From: Phytohalomonas tamaricis
GTDB lineage: Bacteria; Pseudomonadota; Gammaproteobacteria; Pseudomonadales; Halomonadaceae
Direction of reading: 5' to 3'
NCBI RefSeq assembly: GCF_003012345.1
Contig: NZ_PVRV01000020.1
Location: 62,001 to 126,000, forward strand
DNA length: 64,000 bases
Below the pieces are notes generated by a model that was given only the letters and a program-made list of their open reading frames with translations, ran no database searches and was not told the origin of the DNA. How positions within the stretch are numbered: the stretch's first letter is position 1; each line of letters opens with the position of its first letter. A program made the position numbers and the translations under genes. This document shows, one piece after another, positions 46,296-56,380 of this stretch.

Positions 46296-47183
46296 TCATG
46301 CATAAAGCCCCGTGGAAAGATAGCGGTCACCGCGGTCGCAGACGATAAAGGCGATTACTGCATTTTCTACAGTTTCGGCAATGCGTAGTGCACCGGCCAA
46401 GGCACCACCAGACGAGACGCCTGCCAAGATCCCCTCTTCACGTACGAGGCGACGCATGTGCTGTTCAGCCTCTTCCTGGCCGATATCGAGTACCTTATCG
46501 ACACGAGCAGGATCAAATATGCTGGGCCGATAGGCCTCAGGCCAGCGCCGGATACCCGCAATACTGGCATTATCCGCTGGCTGCAGGCCGACTACCTGAA
46601 TGTCAGGATTGCGCTCTTTAAGGTAACGGGACACGCCCATAATGGTTCCCGTGGTCCCCATTGCACTAACGAAGTGGGTAATTTCACCGCTAGTCTGGCG
46701 CCATAGTTCAGGCCCGGTAGAGCGATAGTGCGCGAGCGGATTATCGCTATTGGAGAATTGATTAAGCGGCTTGCCTCGTCCTTGCGCGATCATGCTGTCG
46801 GCCAAGTCACGCGCGCCTTCCATCCCCTCGTCACGGCTGACCTCAATAAGCTCAGCGCCATAGGCGGCCATCGCATGTTTACGCTCGGCGCTGGCGCTTT
46901 CAGGCATAATCAGCACCATGTGATAGCCCTTGATCGCGGCGGCCATGGCCATGGCAATACCGGTATTGCCTGATGTCGCCTCGATCAGCGTGTCGCCAGG
47001 CATAATTTCACCGCGTGCTTCCGCCTCATTGATCATCATCAAAGCAGGGCGATCCTTAACCGATCCGGCCGGATTATTGCCTTCAAGCTTAGCCAGAATC
47101 ACATTGTTGCGGCCGGCCGTGATGCGCGCCAGGCGCACCAGCGGGGTATTGCCGACGACTTCCTCAAGGGTCGGATACGGCAT
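46296..47183 (-). CDS. cysM: cysteine synthase B
   Basis: CysM makes cysteine from O-acetylserine and sulfide, or S-sulfocysteine from thiosulfate. The 295-residue PLP enzyme has the Schiff-base Lys43 in AGSVKDRPAL, the ATSGNTGIAMA substrate loop, GTTGTIMGVSRYLKE for phosphate binding and GVSSGGALAG. GLQPADNASIAGIRRWP is typical of CysM rather than CysK. AGGAG lies six bases before the ATG and a good sigma-70 promoter at 47284-47312 serves this first gene of the cysM-rlmD-relA-mazG cluster. Confidence 0.95.
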   Translation of the reverse strand: MPYPTLEEVVGNTPLVRLARITAGRNNVILAKLEGNNPAGSVKDRPALMMINEAEARGEIMPGDTLIEATSGNTGIAMAMAAAIKGYHMVLIMPESASAERKHAMAAYGAELIEVSRDEGMEGARDLADSMIAQGRGKPLNQFSNSDNPLAHYRSTGPELWRQTSGEITHFVSAMGTTGTIMGVSRYLKERNPDIQVVGLQPADNASIAGIRRWPEAYRPSIFDPARVDKVLDIGQEEAEQHMRRLVREEGILAGVSSGGALAGALRIAETVENAVIAFIVCDRGDRYLSTGLYA

Positions 47184-47283
47184 GTCATACTCCTATCGTC
47201 AGCAGATTCTATCGGGATCACGATGTCGCTACCCGTACCACGCGAGCGCGCTCGTTAGCCGGCCGGGGCGCCAAAGAAAAGCG

Positions 47284-47312
47284 ATTATACGCCCGAGCAT
47301 TACCTACGTCAG
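47284..47312 (-). promoter_or_regulatory. sigma-70 promoter of the cysM-rlmD-relA-mazG cluster
   Basis: Read on the minus strand: -35 CTGACG, 17-nt spacer, and a perfect -10 TATAAT, about 100 nt before cysM. Internal promoters for relA may exist but are not evident. Confidence 0.7.
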
Positions 47313-47397
47313 GCCGGTAGCGCGGCGTAATCTATAGTTAGCTTATGCAACCTGCAATCAGCATCGTATCAACCCAGCAAACAATACATCTGTGACC

Positions 47398-48204
47398 TCA
47401 GTGATCATGGCACAGATGACATTCCGGACCTTCGTCATGGTCATGATCATCAAGCGCCAGCATCAGGCCAGCTTCCTGTCCGGCGATAATCAAGCGCTTC
47501 ATCTCTGCTACGGCCTCTTTAAGCCCAACAAATAGCGCTCGAGCAATAATAGCGTGACCGATATTAAGCTCATTGATACCGCCGATAGCGGCAATTGCCT
47601 CAACGTTATGGTAATGAAGCCCGTGCCCCGCATTGACGATCAGACCAAGCTCACTGGCGAGTTCAGCTGCCGCGGCAATGCGTTCATGCTCAACTCTTGC
47701 CGCCTCACCTGTCGCTTCAGCATAAGCACCGGTATGCAGTTCAACGGTAGGTGCACCACACTCAAATGCAGCTTGAATCTGTTCCGGGTCAGGGTCGATG
47801 AACAGCGAGACCTCGCAGCCGGCTGCCGCAAGCCGCTGACATGCCATGCCGATACGCTCTGGCTGGCCGGCAACGTCTAGCCCACCCTCGGTAGTCAACT
47901 CTTCGCGCTTTTCAGGTACCAAACAAACGTGAGCGGGTTTGAGCCGCTCAGCAAAGGCTATCATTTCATCGGTAACCGCCATCTCCAGATTGAGATGGGT
48001 ATTGATAACTTGGACGATGATTTCGACATCACGTTCCTGAATATGGCGACGGTCTTCACGCAGATGTAGCGTGATGCCATCGGCTCCTGCTTCTTCGGCT
48101 AATAGTGCAGCCTGGACCGGATCGGGATAGCGCATGCCACGCGCCTGACGCAAAGTAGCAATGTGGTCGATGTTGACGCCTAGTTGAATACGGGGAGGAT
48201 GCAT
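47398..48204 (-). CDS. pdxJ: pyridoxine 5'-phosphate synthase with His/Cys-rich tail
   Basis: PdxJ condenses 3-amino-2-oxopropyl phosphate with deoxyxylulose 5-phosphate to pyridoxine phosphate. Starting at MHPPRIQLG (AGGAG six bases upstream), the protein has 268 residues. TIM-barrel motifs are [47 protein letters not shown] and GHGLHYHNV. The last 17 residues, [17 protein letters not shown], lie beyond the usual end and hold five His and two Cys, an unusual possible metal-binding tail. It is downstream of recO in the rnc-era-recO-pdxJ order common in gammaproteobacteria. Confidence 0.95.
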   Translation of the reverse strand: MHPPRIQLGVNIDHIATLRQARGMRYPDPVQAALLAEEAGADGITLHLREDRRHIQERDVEIIVQVINTHLNLEMAVTDEMIAFAERLKPAHVCLVPEKREELTTEGGLDVAGQPERIGMACQRLAAAGCEVSLFIDPDPEQIQAAFECGAPTVELHTGAYAEATGEAARVEHERIAAAAELASELGLIVNAGHGLHYHNVEAIAAIGGINELNIGHAIIARALFVGLKEAVAEMKRLIIAGQEAGLMLALDDHDHDEGPECHLCHDH

Positions 48205-48300
48205 GAACGGCTCCTGATCAAACAAGCAGGTGAATGGTGATGACGGCACCAGAACTTTTTATAGCGCCGATAATTCAGGTATGAAAAGAAGGTATCAATC

Positions 48301-49011
48301 TCAAGACGGCGCTTTTTGTCGGCGCACTGCAAGCTCATGCATTAACTCACGTGAGCGCAGCGTCTGATTACCAAGAAGCGGCTGTAAAGCAATGCGCGTC
48401 AGCTGTTTGGCAACACGCGCTAGGCCAGGCGACTCCCAATCGCCACGTGCCAATAGTTTCAACGTACGGCCATCGATGCCCTGCTCCTGAGCCAACGCGG
48501 GGCGAAAACGGCGCATATCGCCGCGATAGACATACTGCGTATGCATCTCAAGCGGAGTGTCGTTTTCTGTGACAAACACCGGCTCGGCATCAAGTGCTTC
48601 AAGCAATGTCACCTCAAATCGACGCAGCGCGGGAGCGCGCATAGCGGGGAGCGGGAGCGCTTCAAGCAGCGAACTGTATACCGCAAAAACCTCCTTTACG
48701 GGCAGTTCAACCGGCAGACAGCGAATCATCAATTCGTTGGCATAGAATCCACACAAGAGCCCTTCTCCTGCCAGCATGGCACCGGGACCGTGCGACTCCA
48801 TAACTTTAAGTGTCTTGAGTTCACCCTCACCCGACCAGGTCAGGTGCAGAGGCGTAAACGGCTGTAATCGGCCGCGTGAACGACTACCGGGGCGCATTAT
48901 GCCACGCGCAACAGCACGCAGCCGGCCATGTTCCAAGGTAATGACATCCACCAGCGCACTTGTTTCGCGGTAGGGCCGTCGATGAAGCAGGTAGGCCGGA
49001 TGCGGCTGCAT
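48301..49011 (-). CDS. recO: DNA repair protein RecO
   Basis: RecO works with RecR to load RecA on SSB-coated DNA in gap repair. The 236-residue protein has an N-terminal OB fold (PAYLLHRRPYRETSALVDVIT, LRAVARGIMRPGSRSRGRLQPF) and a helical C-terminal domain; no zinc-binding cysteine cluster is seen, as in E. coli. It begins 12 nt after era with only a weak GGAC site, suggesting translation coupled to era. Confidence 0.92.
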   Translation of the reverse strand: MQPHPAYLLHRRPYRETSALVDVITLEHGRLRAVARGIMRPGSRSRGRLQPFTPLHLTWSGEGELKTLKVMESHGPGAMLAGEGLLCGFYANELMIRCLPVELPVKEVFAVYSSLLEALPLPAMRAPALRRFEVTLLEALDAEPVFVTENDTPLEMHTQYVYRGDMRRFRPALAQEQGIDGRTLKLLARGDWESPGLARVAKQLTRIALQPLLGNQTLRSRELMHELAVRRQKAPS

Positions 49012-49023
49012 GTCGTCGTCCGT

Positions 49024-49983
49024 TTAGTCCAGATCGTATCCGAGGCTTTTTAGCGCACGCTCATCATCCGACCAGCCACGCTTTACCTTGACCCAGAGCT
49101 TGAGCATGACCTTGGCATCAAAGGCACGCTCCATTTCAAGGCGCGCATCACGGCCGATACTTTTAATCCGGCTGCCCTGCTCTCCGATCAGAATTTTCTT
49201 CTGGCCATCACGCTCTACCAGCATCAATGCGCTGATATGGATGATATGCCCCTCATCACGAAACTCTTCGATTTCGACGGTGAGCTGATAAGGAAGCTCC
49301 TCGCCAAGCTGACGCATGACCTTCTCACGCACTAGCTCGGCGGCTAGAAAGCGCTGGCTCTTGTCAGTGACCTGATCTTCAGGGAAGAAATGCACGTTAG
49401 CTGGAAGATGCTTGGCAATTTCGGCCTCAAGTTCAGGCACGTTGACCCCATCCTTGGCGGAAATGGGTAAAATCGCATCAAACGTGCGTTTCTTTTCCAG
49501 CGTCGTGAGCCAGGGCAGCAGTTCACTTTTATCCTTTAACCAGTCGACTTTATTGACCGCAAGAATGACCGGCGCATTAACGTGTTCAAGCTTTTCAAGC
49601 ACGATATCGTCTTCCGGCGTCCATTTGGTACGGTCAACAATGAACAGTACGCAGTCGATATCGCGCAACGCCTGGCTGGCCGCCTGGTTCATGAAACGAT
49701 TGATTGCACGGTTACGATCTTTTCCCATTAAATGCATGCCGGGTGTGTCGACATAGATCGTCTGTGCATCACCTTCTGTTTTTACGCCCATTACCTGATG
49801 GCGTGTCGTCTGCGGACGACGCGAGGTGATCGATATTTTCTGACCCAGAATTCGATTCATCAGTGTCGACTTGCCGACATTGGGACGCCCCACAATCGCC
49901 ACGAATCCGCAGCGCGTATTGGCGGCCTGAGTACTTTGCTCTTCAGGCGCCACATCGTGCCCGTTGGTATCACTGGGATTCAT
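49024..49983 (-). CDS. era: GTPase Era
   Basis: Era binds the 3' end of 16S rRNA and controls 30S maturation. The 319-residue protein has G1 GRPNVGKST (32-40), G2 in [10 protein letters not shown]3 DTPGMH, G4 NKVDW and G5 SAKDG, then a C-terminal KH domain ([18 protein letters not shown]). It has a polar N-terminal extension of about 20 residues relative to E. coli Era. The ATG overlaps the rnc stop by four bases, so the two are translationally coupled. Confidence 0.97.
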   Translation of the reverse strand: MNPSDTNGHDVAPEEQSTQAANTRCGFVAIVGRPNVGKSTLMNRILGQKISITSRRPQTTRHQVMGVKTEGDAQTIYVDTPGMHLMGKDRNRAINRFMNQAASQALRDIDCVLFIVDRTKWTPEDDIVLEKLEHVNAPVILAVNKVDWLKDKSELLPWLTTLEKKRTFDAILPISAKDGVNVPELEAEIAKHLPANVHFFPEDQVTDKSQRFLAAELVREKVMRQLGEELPYQLTVEIEEFRDEGHIIHISALMLVERDGQKKILIGEQGSRIKSIGRDARLEMERAFDAKVMLKLWVKVKRGWSDDERALKSLGYDLD

Positions 49984-50675
49984 GCTGATGTCCCCCGACG
50001 TTTGGGTTCAAGTCTTGAAAGCGCACGTTCAGCGGCCTGCTGTTCAGCATGCCGGCGGCTTGAGCCAATGCCAAGCGTCACGTCGGCAAGCGTGGCGACA
50101 TAACACTCAACGGTAAATGTCTGGGCATGCGCTTCACCTTCCACCGATAGCACCTCATAGCGCGGAAGCGCTATCTGCCGCGACTGAAGGAACTCCTGTA
50201 ACCGCGTCTTGGGATCTTTCTGATTATCCTGCAGATCAAGCGATGCAAGACGGGTTTCATACCACGTCAGAACGCGCGCCTTGGCAGTTATCATATCGCT
50301 ATCAAGATAGATGGCGCCGATCACGGCTTCCAGCGCGTCGGCCAAGATGGAATCTCGCCGGTAGCCACCGCTTTTCATCTCGCCCGAGCCAAGACGCAGG
50401 AATTCACCCAGCTCAAATTCACGGGCAAGTTCAGCCAGCGTCTGGCCTTTGACCAGCCTGGCGCGTAACCGTGACAACTGCCCTTCACGCGCCTCAGGGA
50501 AACGGTTAAAAAGGGCCTCGCCAACGACGAAATTGACGATCGAGTCACCTAAAAACTCCAACCGTTCGTTGTTCTGACCACCAAAGCTACGATGAGTCAA
50601 CGCCAGTTCAAGACGACTAATATCGTTGAACTGATGGCCAATCCGTTGACTGAAGATTTTCAGGGAGCTGCTCAC
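49980..50675 (-). CDS. rnc: ribonuclease III
   Basis: RNase III cleaves double-stranded RNA, including pre-rRNA. The 231-residue protein has the signature [16 protein letters not shown] with the catalytic acidic residues, a second acidic cluster ([14 protein letters not shown]) and a C-terminal double-stranded RNA-binding domain ([31 protein letters not shown]). It starts with GTG after AGGAG. A strong hairpin about 95 nt upstream could be a self-cleavage site, as known for E. coli rnc. Confidence 0.97.
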   Translation of the reverse strand: MSSSLKIFSQRIGHQFNDISRLELALTHRSFGGQNNERLEFLGDSIVNFVVGEALFNRFPEAREGQLSRLRARLVKGQTLAELAREFELGEFLRLGSGEMKSGGYRRDSILADALEAVIGAIYLDSDMITAKARVLTWYETRLASLDLQDNQKDPKTRLQEFLQSRQIALPRYEVLSVEGEAHAQTFTVECYVATLADVTLGIGSSRRHAEQQAAERALSRLEPKRRGTSA

Positions 50676-50769
50676 GAGACTCCTGCTTTTTTGCTTTCTA
50701 AGGATGAATTCTGGAGATGACTAGGCATCTTGTAATATGACATTTTGATATAGGGCTATTTATTAAGCG

Positions 50770-50792
50770 CAGGGACCGCTCAGCGGTCCCTG
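50770..50792 (-). promoter_or_regulatory. perfect hairpin in the lepB-rnc spacer
   Basis: CAGGGACCGC-tca-GCGGTCCCTG forms ten perfect pairs. No T-run follows on the minus strand (GCGCTTAATAAATA), so it fits an mRNA processing or stabilising structure in the rnc leader better than an intrinsic terminator. Confidence 0.6.
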
Positions 50793-50826
50793 TGATCATT
50801 CATTATAAAAACACTATCGAGTGAGT

Positions 50827-51630
50827 TTAATGGATCAGACGCACACTTGAGAAATCGGGTACGCTGCCTTGCCAGTGCATCCACACGGCAAATGCCTTGC
50901 CAACGATGTTCTCTTCTGGGACGAAGCCCCAATAACGGCTGTCGTTGGAATGATCTCGATTGTCACCCATCATGAAATAATAACCAGGCGGTACAGTGAC
51001 TTCTCGCATCTGCGGGCCCGCATCCTGCGGGTTATTGTAGATGGGATGCTCAACATCGCCCAGATACTCCTGATAGAGCTCTTCACCTGGATTCTCTGGC
51101 GGGTTCTCTAGCAGCAAATCCTTTTCGACAGGCTCATCATTAATGTAAAGCTGTTTGCCTTCGTAGCGAATACGATCCCCCGGCAAACCGATGACACGCT
51201 TGATGAAATTGACACTCGGATCCTGTGGAAACCGAAAAACCATCACATCACCGCGCTCGGGTTCACCTATGTCGATGAACTTGGTATTGACGACGGGCAA
51301 ACGCAGACCATAGGTGAACTTGTTGACGACAATGTAATCACCTACTTCAAGGGTCGGACGCATCGAGCCTGAGGGGATCTGAAAAGGCTCGATCAGAAAC
51401 GAGCGCAATACCAGTACAAGAAGCAATACCGGGAAAAATGACCGAGCATAATCCACATACCAAGGATCGCCAGCCACCTTCTGTCGTGACTTTTCATCCA
51501 GGGATTGCCCAGCATTGGCCTCGGCGGCGGCCAACTGCTCGCGCCTGGCCCGGCGCCAAAAAACGATATCCATCAGCCAAATCAGGCCTGAAATGGCCAC
51601 GGCCACAACCAGCACCAGCGAAAAATCCAT
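50827..51630 (-). CDS. lepB: signal peptidase I
   Basis: LepB removes signal peptides from exported proteins at the periplasmic face. The 267-residue protein has two N-terminal membrane helices (about 3-24 and 64-80), the catalytic Ser89 in IPSGSMRPTL and the general-base Lys144 in NFIKRVIGLPGD, plus MGDNRDHSNDSRYWGFV. It lies 41 nt downstream of lepA; the spacer to rnc has a hairpin that may separate expression. Confidence 0.96.
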   Translation of the reverse strand: MDFSLVLVVAVAISGLIWLMDIVFWRRARREQLAAAEANAGQSLDEKSRQKVAGDPWYVDYARSFFPVLLLVLVLRSFLIEPFQIPSGSMRPTLEVGDYIVVNKFTYGLRLPVVNTKFIDIGEPERGDVMVFRFPQDPSVNFIKRVIGLPGDRIRYEGKQLYINDEPVEKDLLLENPPENPGEELYQEYLGDVEHPIYNNPQDAGPQMREVTVPPGYYFMMGDNRDHSNDSRYWGFVPEENIVGKAFAVWMHWQGSVPDFSSVRLIH

Positions 51631-51671
51631 CGTGAAAGATATCCCCGTCGTTCTAAAGTGTCTTTCGGACG

Positions 51672-53489
51672 TCAGTCGTTGACCTTAAGTACGGCGAGGA
51701 ACGCATCCTGAGGGATTTCCACTCGTCCGACCTGTTTCATACGCTTCTTGCCCTGCTTCTGCTTTTCCAACAGCTTTTTCTTACGGCTTACGTCACCACC
51801 ATAACATTTAGCCGTCACGTTCTTGCGAAGTGCTTTAACGGTCGAACGTGCCACCACATGACCGCCGATAGCGGCCTGAATGGCCACATCGAACATCTGC
51901 CGCGGAATAAGATCTTTCATCTTATCGACTAGAATGCGGCCTCGATTGTGGGCATGATCGCGGTGAATGATGACCGCCAGCGCATCGACGCGGTCACCAT
52001 TGATCAGCACGTCGAGACGAACAAGCTTGGCCGGCTCAAAACGCTCGAAGCTATAATCAAGCGAGGCGTAGCCCTTGGAAATCGACTTCAGGCGATCGAA
52101 GAAATCCATGACGACTTCCGCCATCGGCAGCTCGTAGGTCAACTGCATTTGATTACCCAACACCTGCATATCAAGCTGCACGCCGCGCCGCGTTACACAT
52201 TCATTGATAACGTTGCCGACAAACTCCTGCGGCACCAGAATGCTGGCACGCACAATCGGTTCACGCATCTCATTGACAGATGCCATGTCCGGAAGTTTCG
52301 ACGGGTTGGAAATGTAGTGAACCTCACCATTATCCATGGCAAGTTCATAAACGACCGTAGGTGCCGTGGTCAGCAGGTCAAGATTATATTCACGCTCAAG
52401 GCGCTCCTGGATAATCTCCATATGGAGAGTACCCAGAAAGCCTACCCGGAAGCCGAAACCTAGCGCGTCCGAATTTTCCGGCACATAGTCCAGAGAAGCA
52501 TCGTTCAAGGCCAGTTTTTCTAGCGCATCACGAAAGTCTTCATAATCATCGGCACTGATCGGGAACATGCCGGCATAAACCTGCGGCTTGACCTTCTTAA
52601 AGCCGGGAAGACGTTCCACTTTCGGAGTCTTGGCGTGGGTAATCGTATCGCCTACCGGCGCACCATGAATATCCTTGATCCCAGCGACTATAAAGCCAAC
52701 CTCGCCGGCGCGCAGCACATTGGTCTCGGTACGCTTGGGTGTAAAGATACCGACCGCAGACGCCTCCCAGTCACGACCGATCGACTTCATGATGATCTTA
52801 TCGCCCTTCTTGAGCGTGCCATCAAAAAGACGCACCAGCGAGACGACGCCTAAGTAATTATCAAACCAGGAGTCAATGATTAACGCCTGAAGGTCACCTT
52901 CGGGATCGCCCTGGGGCGGCGGAATATCCCGCACCAGACGTTCGAGCAGCTCCTCCATACCGAGACCACTCTTGGCCGAGACCTGTATGGCGTTCTGAGC
53001 CTCCAGGCCGATAATTTCTTCTATCTCATGAGCTACTTTAACCGGATCGGCTTGAGGCAGATCCATCTTGTTAAGTACGGGCACAACTTCAAGCCCTTGC
53101 TCAATGGCGGTATAGCAGTTGGCTACCGATTGCGCTTCAACCCCTTGAGCCGCATCAACGACAAGCAGCGCACCTTCACAGGCATATAGCGAACGCGATA
53201 CTTCGTAGGAAAAATCGACGTGTCCAGGCGTGTCAATGAAGTTCAGCTGGTAAACGTTACCGTCCTGGGCATGGTAATCCAGCGTCACCGACTGCGCCTT
53301 GATGGTAATACCCCGCTCACGCTCGATATCCATTGAATCGAGCACTTGCTCCTTGAGTTCGCGCTCGGTCAAACCACCACAAATCTGGATAATACGATCG
53401 GCCAACGTCGACTTACCGTGGTCGATATGGGCGATAATAGAGAAGTTCCGGATATGGTTTAACTTTCCGTTACCTACGTCTTTTGACAT
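51672..53489 (-). CDS. lepA: elongation factor 4 (LepA)
   Basis: EF4 is a ribosome-associated GTPase acting on stalled or back-translocating ribosomes. The 605-residue protein starts at [15 protein letters not shown]; a longer open frame to 53663 adds 58 residues without family support. GTPase motifs are [10 protein letters not shown] (G1), DTPGHVDF (G3) and NKMDLP (G4). Domains II, III and V and the LepA-specific basic C-terminal domain follow ([20 protein letters not shown]). It is the first gene of lepA-lepB. Confidence 0.97.
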   Translation of the reverse strand: MSKDVGNGKLNHIRNFSIIAHIDHGKSTLADRIIQICGGLTERELKEQVLDSMDIERERGITIKAQSVTLDYHAQDGNVYQLNFIDTPGHVDFSYEVSRSLYACEGALLVVDAAQGVEAQSVANCYTAIEQGLEVVPVLNKMDLPQADPVKVAHEIEEIIGLEAQNAIQVSAKSGLGMEELLERLVRDIPPPQGDPEGDLQALIIDSWFDNYLGVVSLVRLFDGTLKKGDKIIMKSIGRDWEASAVGIFTPKRTETNVLRAGEVGFIVAGIKDIHGAPVGDTITHAKTPKVERLPGFKKVKPQVYAGMFPISADDYEDFRDALEKLALNDASLDYVPENSDALGFGFRVGFLGTLHMEIIQERLEREYNLDLLTTAPTVVYELAMDNGEVHYISNPSKLPDMASVNEMREPIVRASILVPQEFVGNVINECVTRRGVQLDMQVLGNQMQLTYELPMAEVVMDFFDRLKSISKGYASLDYSFERFEPAKLVRLDVLINGDRVDALAVIIHRDHAHNRGRILVDKMKDLIPRQMFDVAIQAAIGGHVVARSTVKALRKNVTAKCYGGDVSRKKKLLEKQKQGKKRMKQVGRVEIPQDAFLAVLKVND

Positions 53490-53820
53490 ATCTGCTCTAT
53501 AGCCTTTGCGTACACAATAACGCATACGTTTTTGATTGATAGGGGCTAACCATCGCCCGATTGTGCAGCATTGTACCCGGTTAGGTTCGTGGGGGCTATT
53601 CGCGCCCTTACGCAGATACAAGCGAAACTCCCCTTGCCAGAGGCATGGCAACAAAAGCTTCAACGGAGTCGTCTACATCAACATAGCGAATTCATACGTG
53701 GCTCGTCGGCGCATGGGCAGCACCATGAACATGACTTCACATATATAAAATGACTTCTCACGAATAAAAAAAGCGGAGCCACAAAGACTCCGCCTGTTCT
53801 ACATCATGTGGTGTTTGTAC
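53490..53820. other. 331-bp intergenic region between lepA and mucD
   Basis: Apart from the mucD terminator it holds a TACAAT that could serve as a -10 for lepA (minus strand, near 53572) without a matching -35. The lepA frame stays open through half of it, which I regard as chance. Confidence 0.5.
53765..53793 (-). terminator. mucD terminator
   Basis: On the minus strand GCGGAG-N9-CTCCGC is followed directly by seven T. It lies 27 nt after the mucD stop. Confidence 0.8.
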
Positions 53821-55251
53821 CTATTTCTCAGGAATCCGAATGGCTACAAACAGAGGGCTTCCCTCACGAGAAAGGCGTACTGGCGCCGCCTTGCCCTTGG
53901 GCAGACTTTTCACCACGTCACGTAGCGTCTTCACCGAATCGATCGACTTGCGATTGACTTCAACAATGACATCGCCAGGCTGAATCCCCGCCTTGGCGGC
54001 CACACCGCGTGGGTCGACCTGCTGAACCAGTACGCCATTATCAACGCCAAGCTGGCTTAGCTCTTGAGCAGAAAGAGAGGATACTGCGATACCAATATTG
54101 GCACTCCCCTTGTCATCGCTGGCCTGTACAGTGCCTTCTTCCTGCGGCCAATCGCCAACGGTTGCGTTGATCGTCTGGCGTTTACCGTTGCGCAACACTT
54201 CAAGCTTAATCTCATCGCCAGGACTTACCCGCCCGACCAAACGCGGCAGCACATCTGAACGATCAATATCTTCACCATTGGCGCTCAGAATGATGTCACC
54301 CGATTTAAGCCCAGCCTTCTTCGCCGGCCCATCAGGCGCGACTTCAGCGACCAAGGCCCCTTTAGCCTCCTCAAGACCAAAAGAGTCGGCGAGATCCTTC
54401 GAAACGGGTTGAATCACGACACCCAGCCAACCACGATGAACGGTGCCATCCTTCTTGAGCTGATCGGCAATATCCATCGCAACATTGATGGGAATGGCAA
54501 ATGACAGTCCCATGAAGCCACCGCTGCGTGTAAAGATCTGCGAATTGATCCCCACTACCTCGCCATCAAGATTAAACAGAGGACCACCCGAATTACCCGG
54601 ATTGATTGCCACGTCTGTCTGAATGAAAGGCACATAGGTATCACTTGGCAGTGTGCGGTTGATAGCGCTGACAATACCAGCCGTTACCGAGTGATCAAAA
54701 CCAAATGGCGAGCCAATCGCAGCGACCCATTCACCGACTTTCAAGCTATCGGAATCTCCCAGATGGAGCGTTGGCAGATCCTTGGCATCAACCTTGACCA
54801 ACGCGACGTCTGTCTTGGTGTCTTCACCAATCAATTTACCGTCGAGTTCACGGCGGTCATTAAGACGCACCTTGATTTCATCGGCACCATCAACGACGTG
54901 CGCATTGGTAAGAATGTAACCGTCTTTACTGATAATGAACCCAGACCCTAGAGAGTGGAGTTCACCGCCCCCTTGACCACCATCGGGGCTACCAAAGCCG
55001 GGCGGCAACTGGTCGCCGAAAAAGTGGCGGAAGAAATCGGGGATCTGGGCATTAGGGCCCATCTGGGAAGACATGCCGCTTTGCACTTCACGCGTCGTTG
55101 AGATATTAACAACAGCCGGCGCGGCCCGTTCAACGAGAGAAGTAAAATCGGGCAGCTTTTGAGCATCGACTGCCGCCTGTGCGCTGTGGGCACCGACCAA
55201 GGCCACCAGCATCACCAACCAGACCGAAAGTTGGCGTTTCATCGACTCCAT
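53821..55251 (-). CDS. mucD: periplasmic serine protease MucD (DegP/HtrA family)
   Basis: MucD degrades misfolded envelope proteins. The ATG at 55251 (MESMKRQLS) has AGGAG seven bases upstream, giving 476 residues. A signal peptide ends at SAQA. The trypsin-like domain has His118 (TNAHVV), Asp148 (TDVALV) and Ser221 (NPGNSGGPL). Two PDZ domains follow (about 275-365 and 385-470). It is the last of the rpoE-rseA-rseB-mucD cluster, is probably sigma-E controlled, and is followed by a terminator. Confidence 0.95.
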   Translation of the reverse strand: MESMKRQLSVWLVMLVALVGAHSAQAAVDAQKLPDFTSLVERAAPAVVNISTTREVQSGMSSQMGPNAQIPDFFRHFFGDQLPPGFGSPDGGQGGGELHSLGSGFIISKDGYILTNAHVVDGADEIKVRLNDRRELDGKLIGEDTKTDVALVKVDAKDLPTLHLGDSDSLKVGEWVAAIGSPFGFDHSVTAGIVSAINRTLPSDTYVPFIQTDVAINPGNSGGPLFNLDGEVVGINSQIFTRSGGFMGLSFAIPINVAMDIADQLKKDGTVHRGWLGVVIQPVSKDLADSFGLEEAKGALVAEVAPDGPAKKAGLKSGDIILSANGEDIDRSDVLPRLVGRVSPGDEIKLEVLRNGKRQTINATVGDWPQEEGTVQASDDKGSANIGIAVSSLSAQELSQLGVDNGVLVQQVDPRGVAAKAGIQPGDVIVEVNRKSIDSVKTLRDVVKSLPKGKAAPVRLSREGSPLFVAIRIPEK

Positions 55252-55408
55252 AGGAAGACTCCTGACAGTTATTTTCTCTAACAACTCGACCGAAGGGCGA
55301 CGGCGAAACAGATGCCCACTACCGACCGCTTCGCAAACATTGACGCCGAAAAACCTAATGAGTTCACTTATCGTTACGTTTAATTTTCATATTTCTGGCA
55401 GGACGCCA

Positions 55409-56380
55409 TCAGGGGATTGGTACAGTATCTGACCAATGCAGATTGGAAATAACCTTCGATAACACAGCGGTAGGCACTTCACCGACGACAACAATCTGAT
55501 AAACCTGACCTTCGTGTTCGACATGTCGAACCGCGGCCTGAAAAATACCTAGCCCATGAATTCCTTCGCGTAGTGCATGCTTATTATTCAGCGAGCCTGT
55601 GAATATGCTCAAGCTGGACAATCCATCGCTGTATAAACGTCGCGCCATGGGTACGCCATTGATCTCGACATCGGACTCGGCCAAGACGCGTCGATAGCCT
55701 CCTGGCAACCAAGAGGGCTGCCAGCCCATATCATTCGAAGAAGAGGTACTATCTATAGTACTCAATGATCCCGGATAGAGTTCCAAGGCATTAAGCTGAG
55801 CCACCTGAAAAGCTTCAAGAATATGACCCGACTCATCCAACATCAGCTGCTTTAAAGGCAAACCCGTCGATTTATCGAACCAGAACTGATGCGAATAGCG
55901 CATGCCATCATGAGAGATAACGTTCAGTACTACCACCTCACGATTGGCTACTCGATCAGTACCCGCAATATCAAAGCGATAGTATTTTTGAAGATCACTC
56001 GCTGAAGGTGATAGGGAGCCACCCGCCGATTGAGATTGCTGCTCGCTCCTCCAGTCCGATAGAACATGTCCTTTACGTTCAAGCTGTACAGAGGGACCAT
56101 CGAGAAAGCGGATAAGCTCATGCTCTCCGTCCTCATTCACCCCATGATCAATATCAAGGGTTTTAAAACCACCTGGACCAAAACGAACCGCAAGCGCGTC
56201 GAAGCGATAACAATGTCCAGCCAGTACCCCCCGCTCGAACCATTGCAAAGCCGTAGCAGGTGGCTGCTGTTGAGTCAGCTTGGCGCAATTCATTTCATCA
56301 TCCGCTCTGACACTAGACACTACGGTCAGACTGAATGCCACAGATCCCAATAATGAAAGTGTTAAAAGCTTACCCATCAA
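55409..56380 (-). CDS. rseB: sigma-E regulatory protein RseB/MucB
   Basis: RseB is a periplasmic protein that binds RseA, shielding it from proteolysis until mislocalised lipoproteins or LPS are sensed. The 323-residue product has a signal peptide (SVAFSLTVVSSVRA), a lipoprotein-sensor-like large domain (FWFDKSTGLPLKQLMLDESG) and a small C-terminal domain (LPGGYRRVLAESDVEINGVP). Its start overlaps the rseA stop by four bases. Confidence 0.92.
   Translation of the reverse strand: MMGKLLTLSLLGSVAFSLTVVSSVRADDEMNCAKLTQQQPPATALQWFERGVLAGHCYRFDALAVRFGPGGFKTLDIDHGVNEDGEHELIRFLDGPSVQLERKGHVLSDWRSEQQSQSAGGSLSPSASDLQKYYRFDIAGTDRVANREVVVLNVISHDGMRYSHQFWFDKSTGLPLKQLMLDESGHILEAFQVAQLNALELYPGSLSTIDSTSSSNDMGWQPSWLPGGYRRVLAESDVEINGVPMARRLYSDGLSSLSIFTGSLNNKHALREGIHGLGIFQAAVRHVEHEGQVYQIVVVGEVPTAVLSKVISNLHWSDTVPIP

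Noticed and set aside
47439-47451. CxxCH haem-binding motif in the PdxJ tail
   Set aside because: PdxJ is cytoplasmic with no signal peptide, so covalent c-type haem attachment is not expected; kept only as a possible metal-binding tail.
53490-53663. 58-codon N-terminal extension of lepA
   Set aside because: LepA proteins begin at the [15 protein letters not shown] position; the extension has no family support and runs through an intergenic region.
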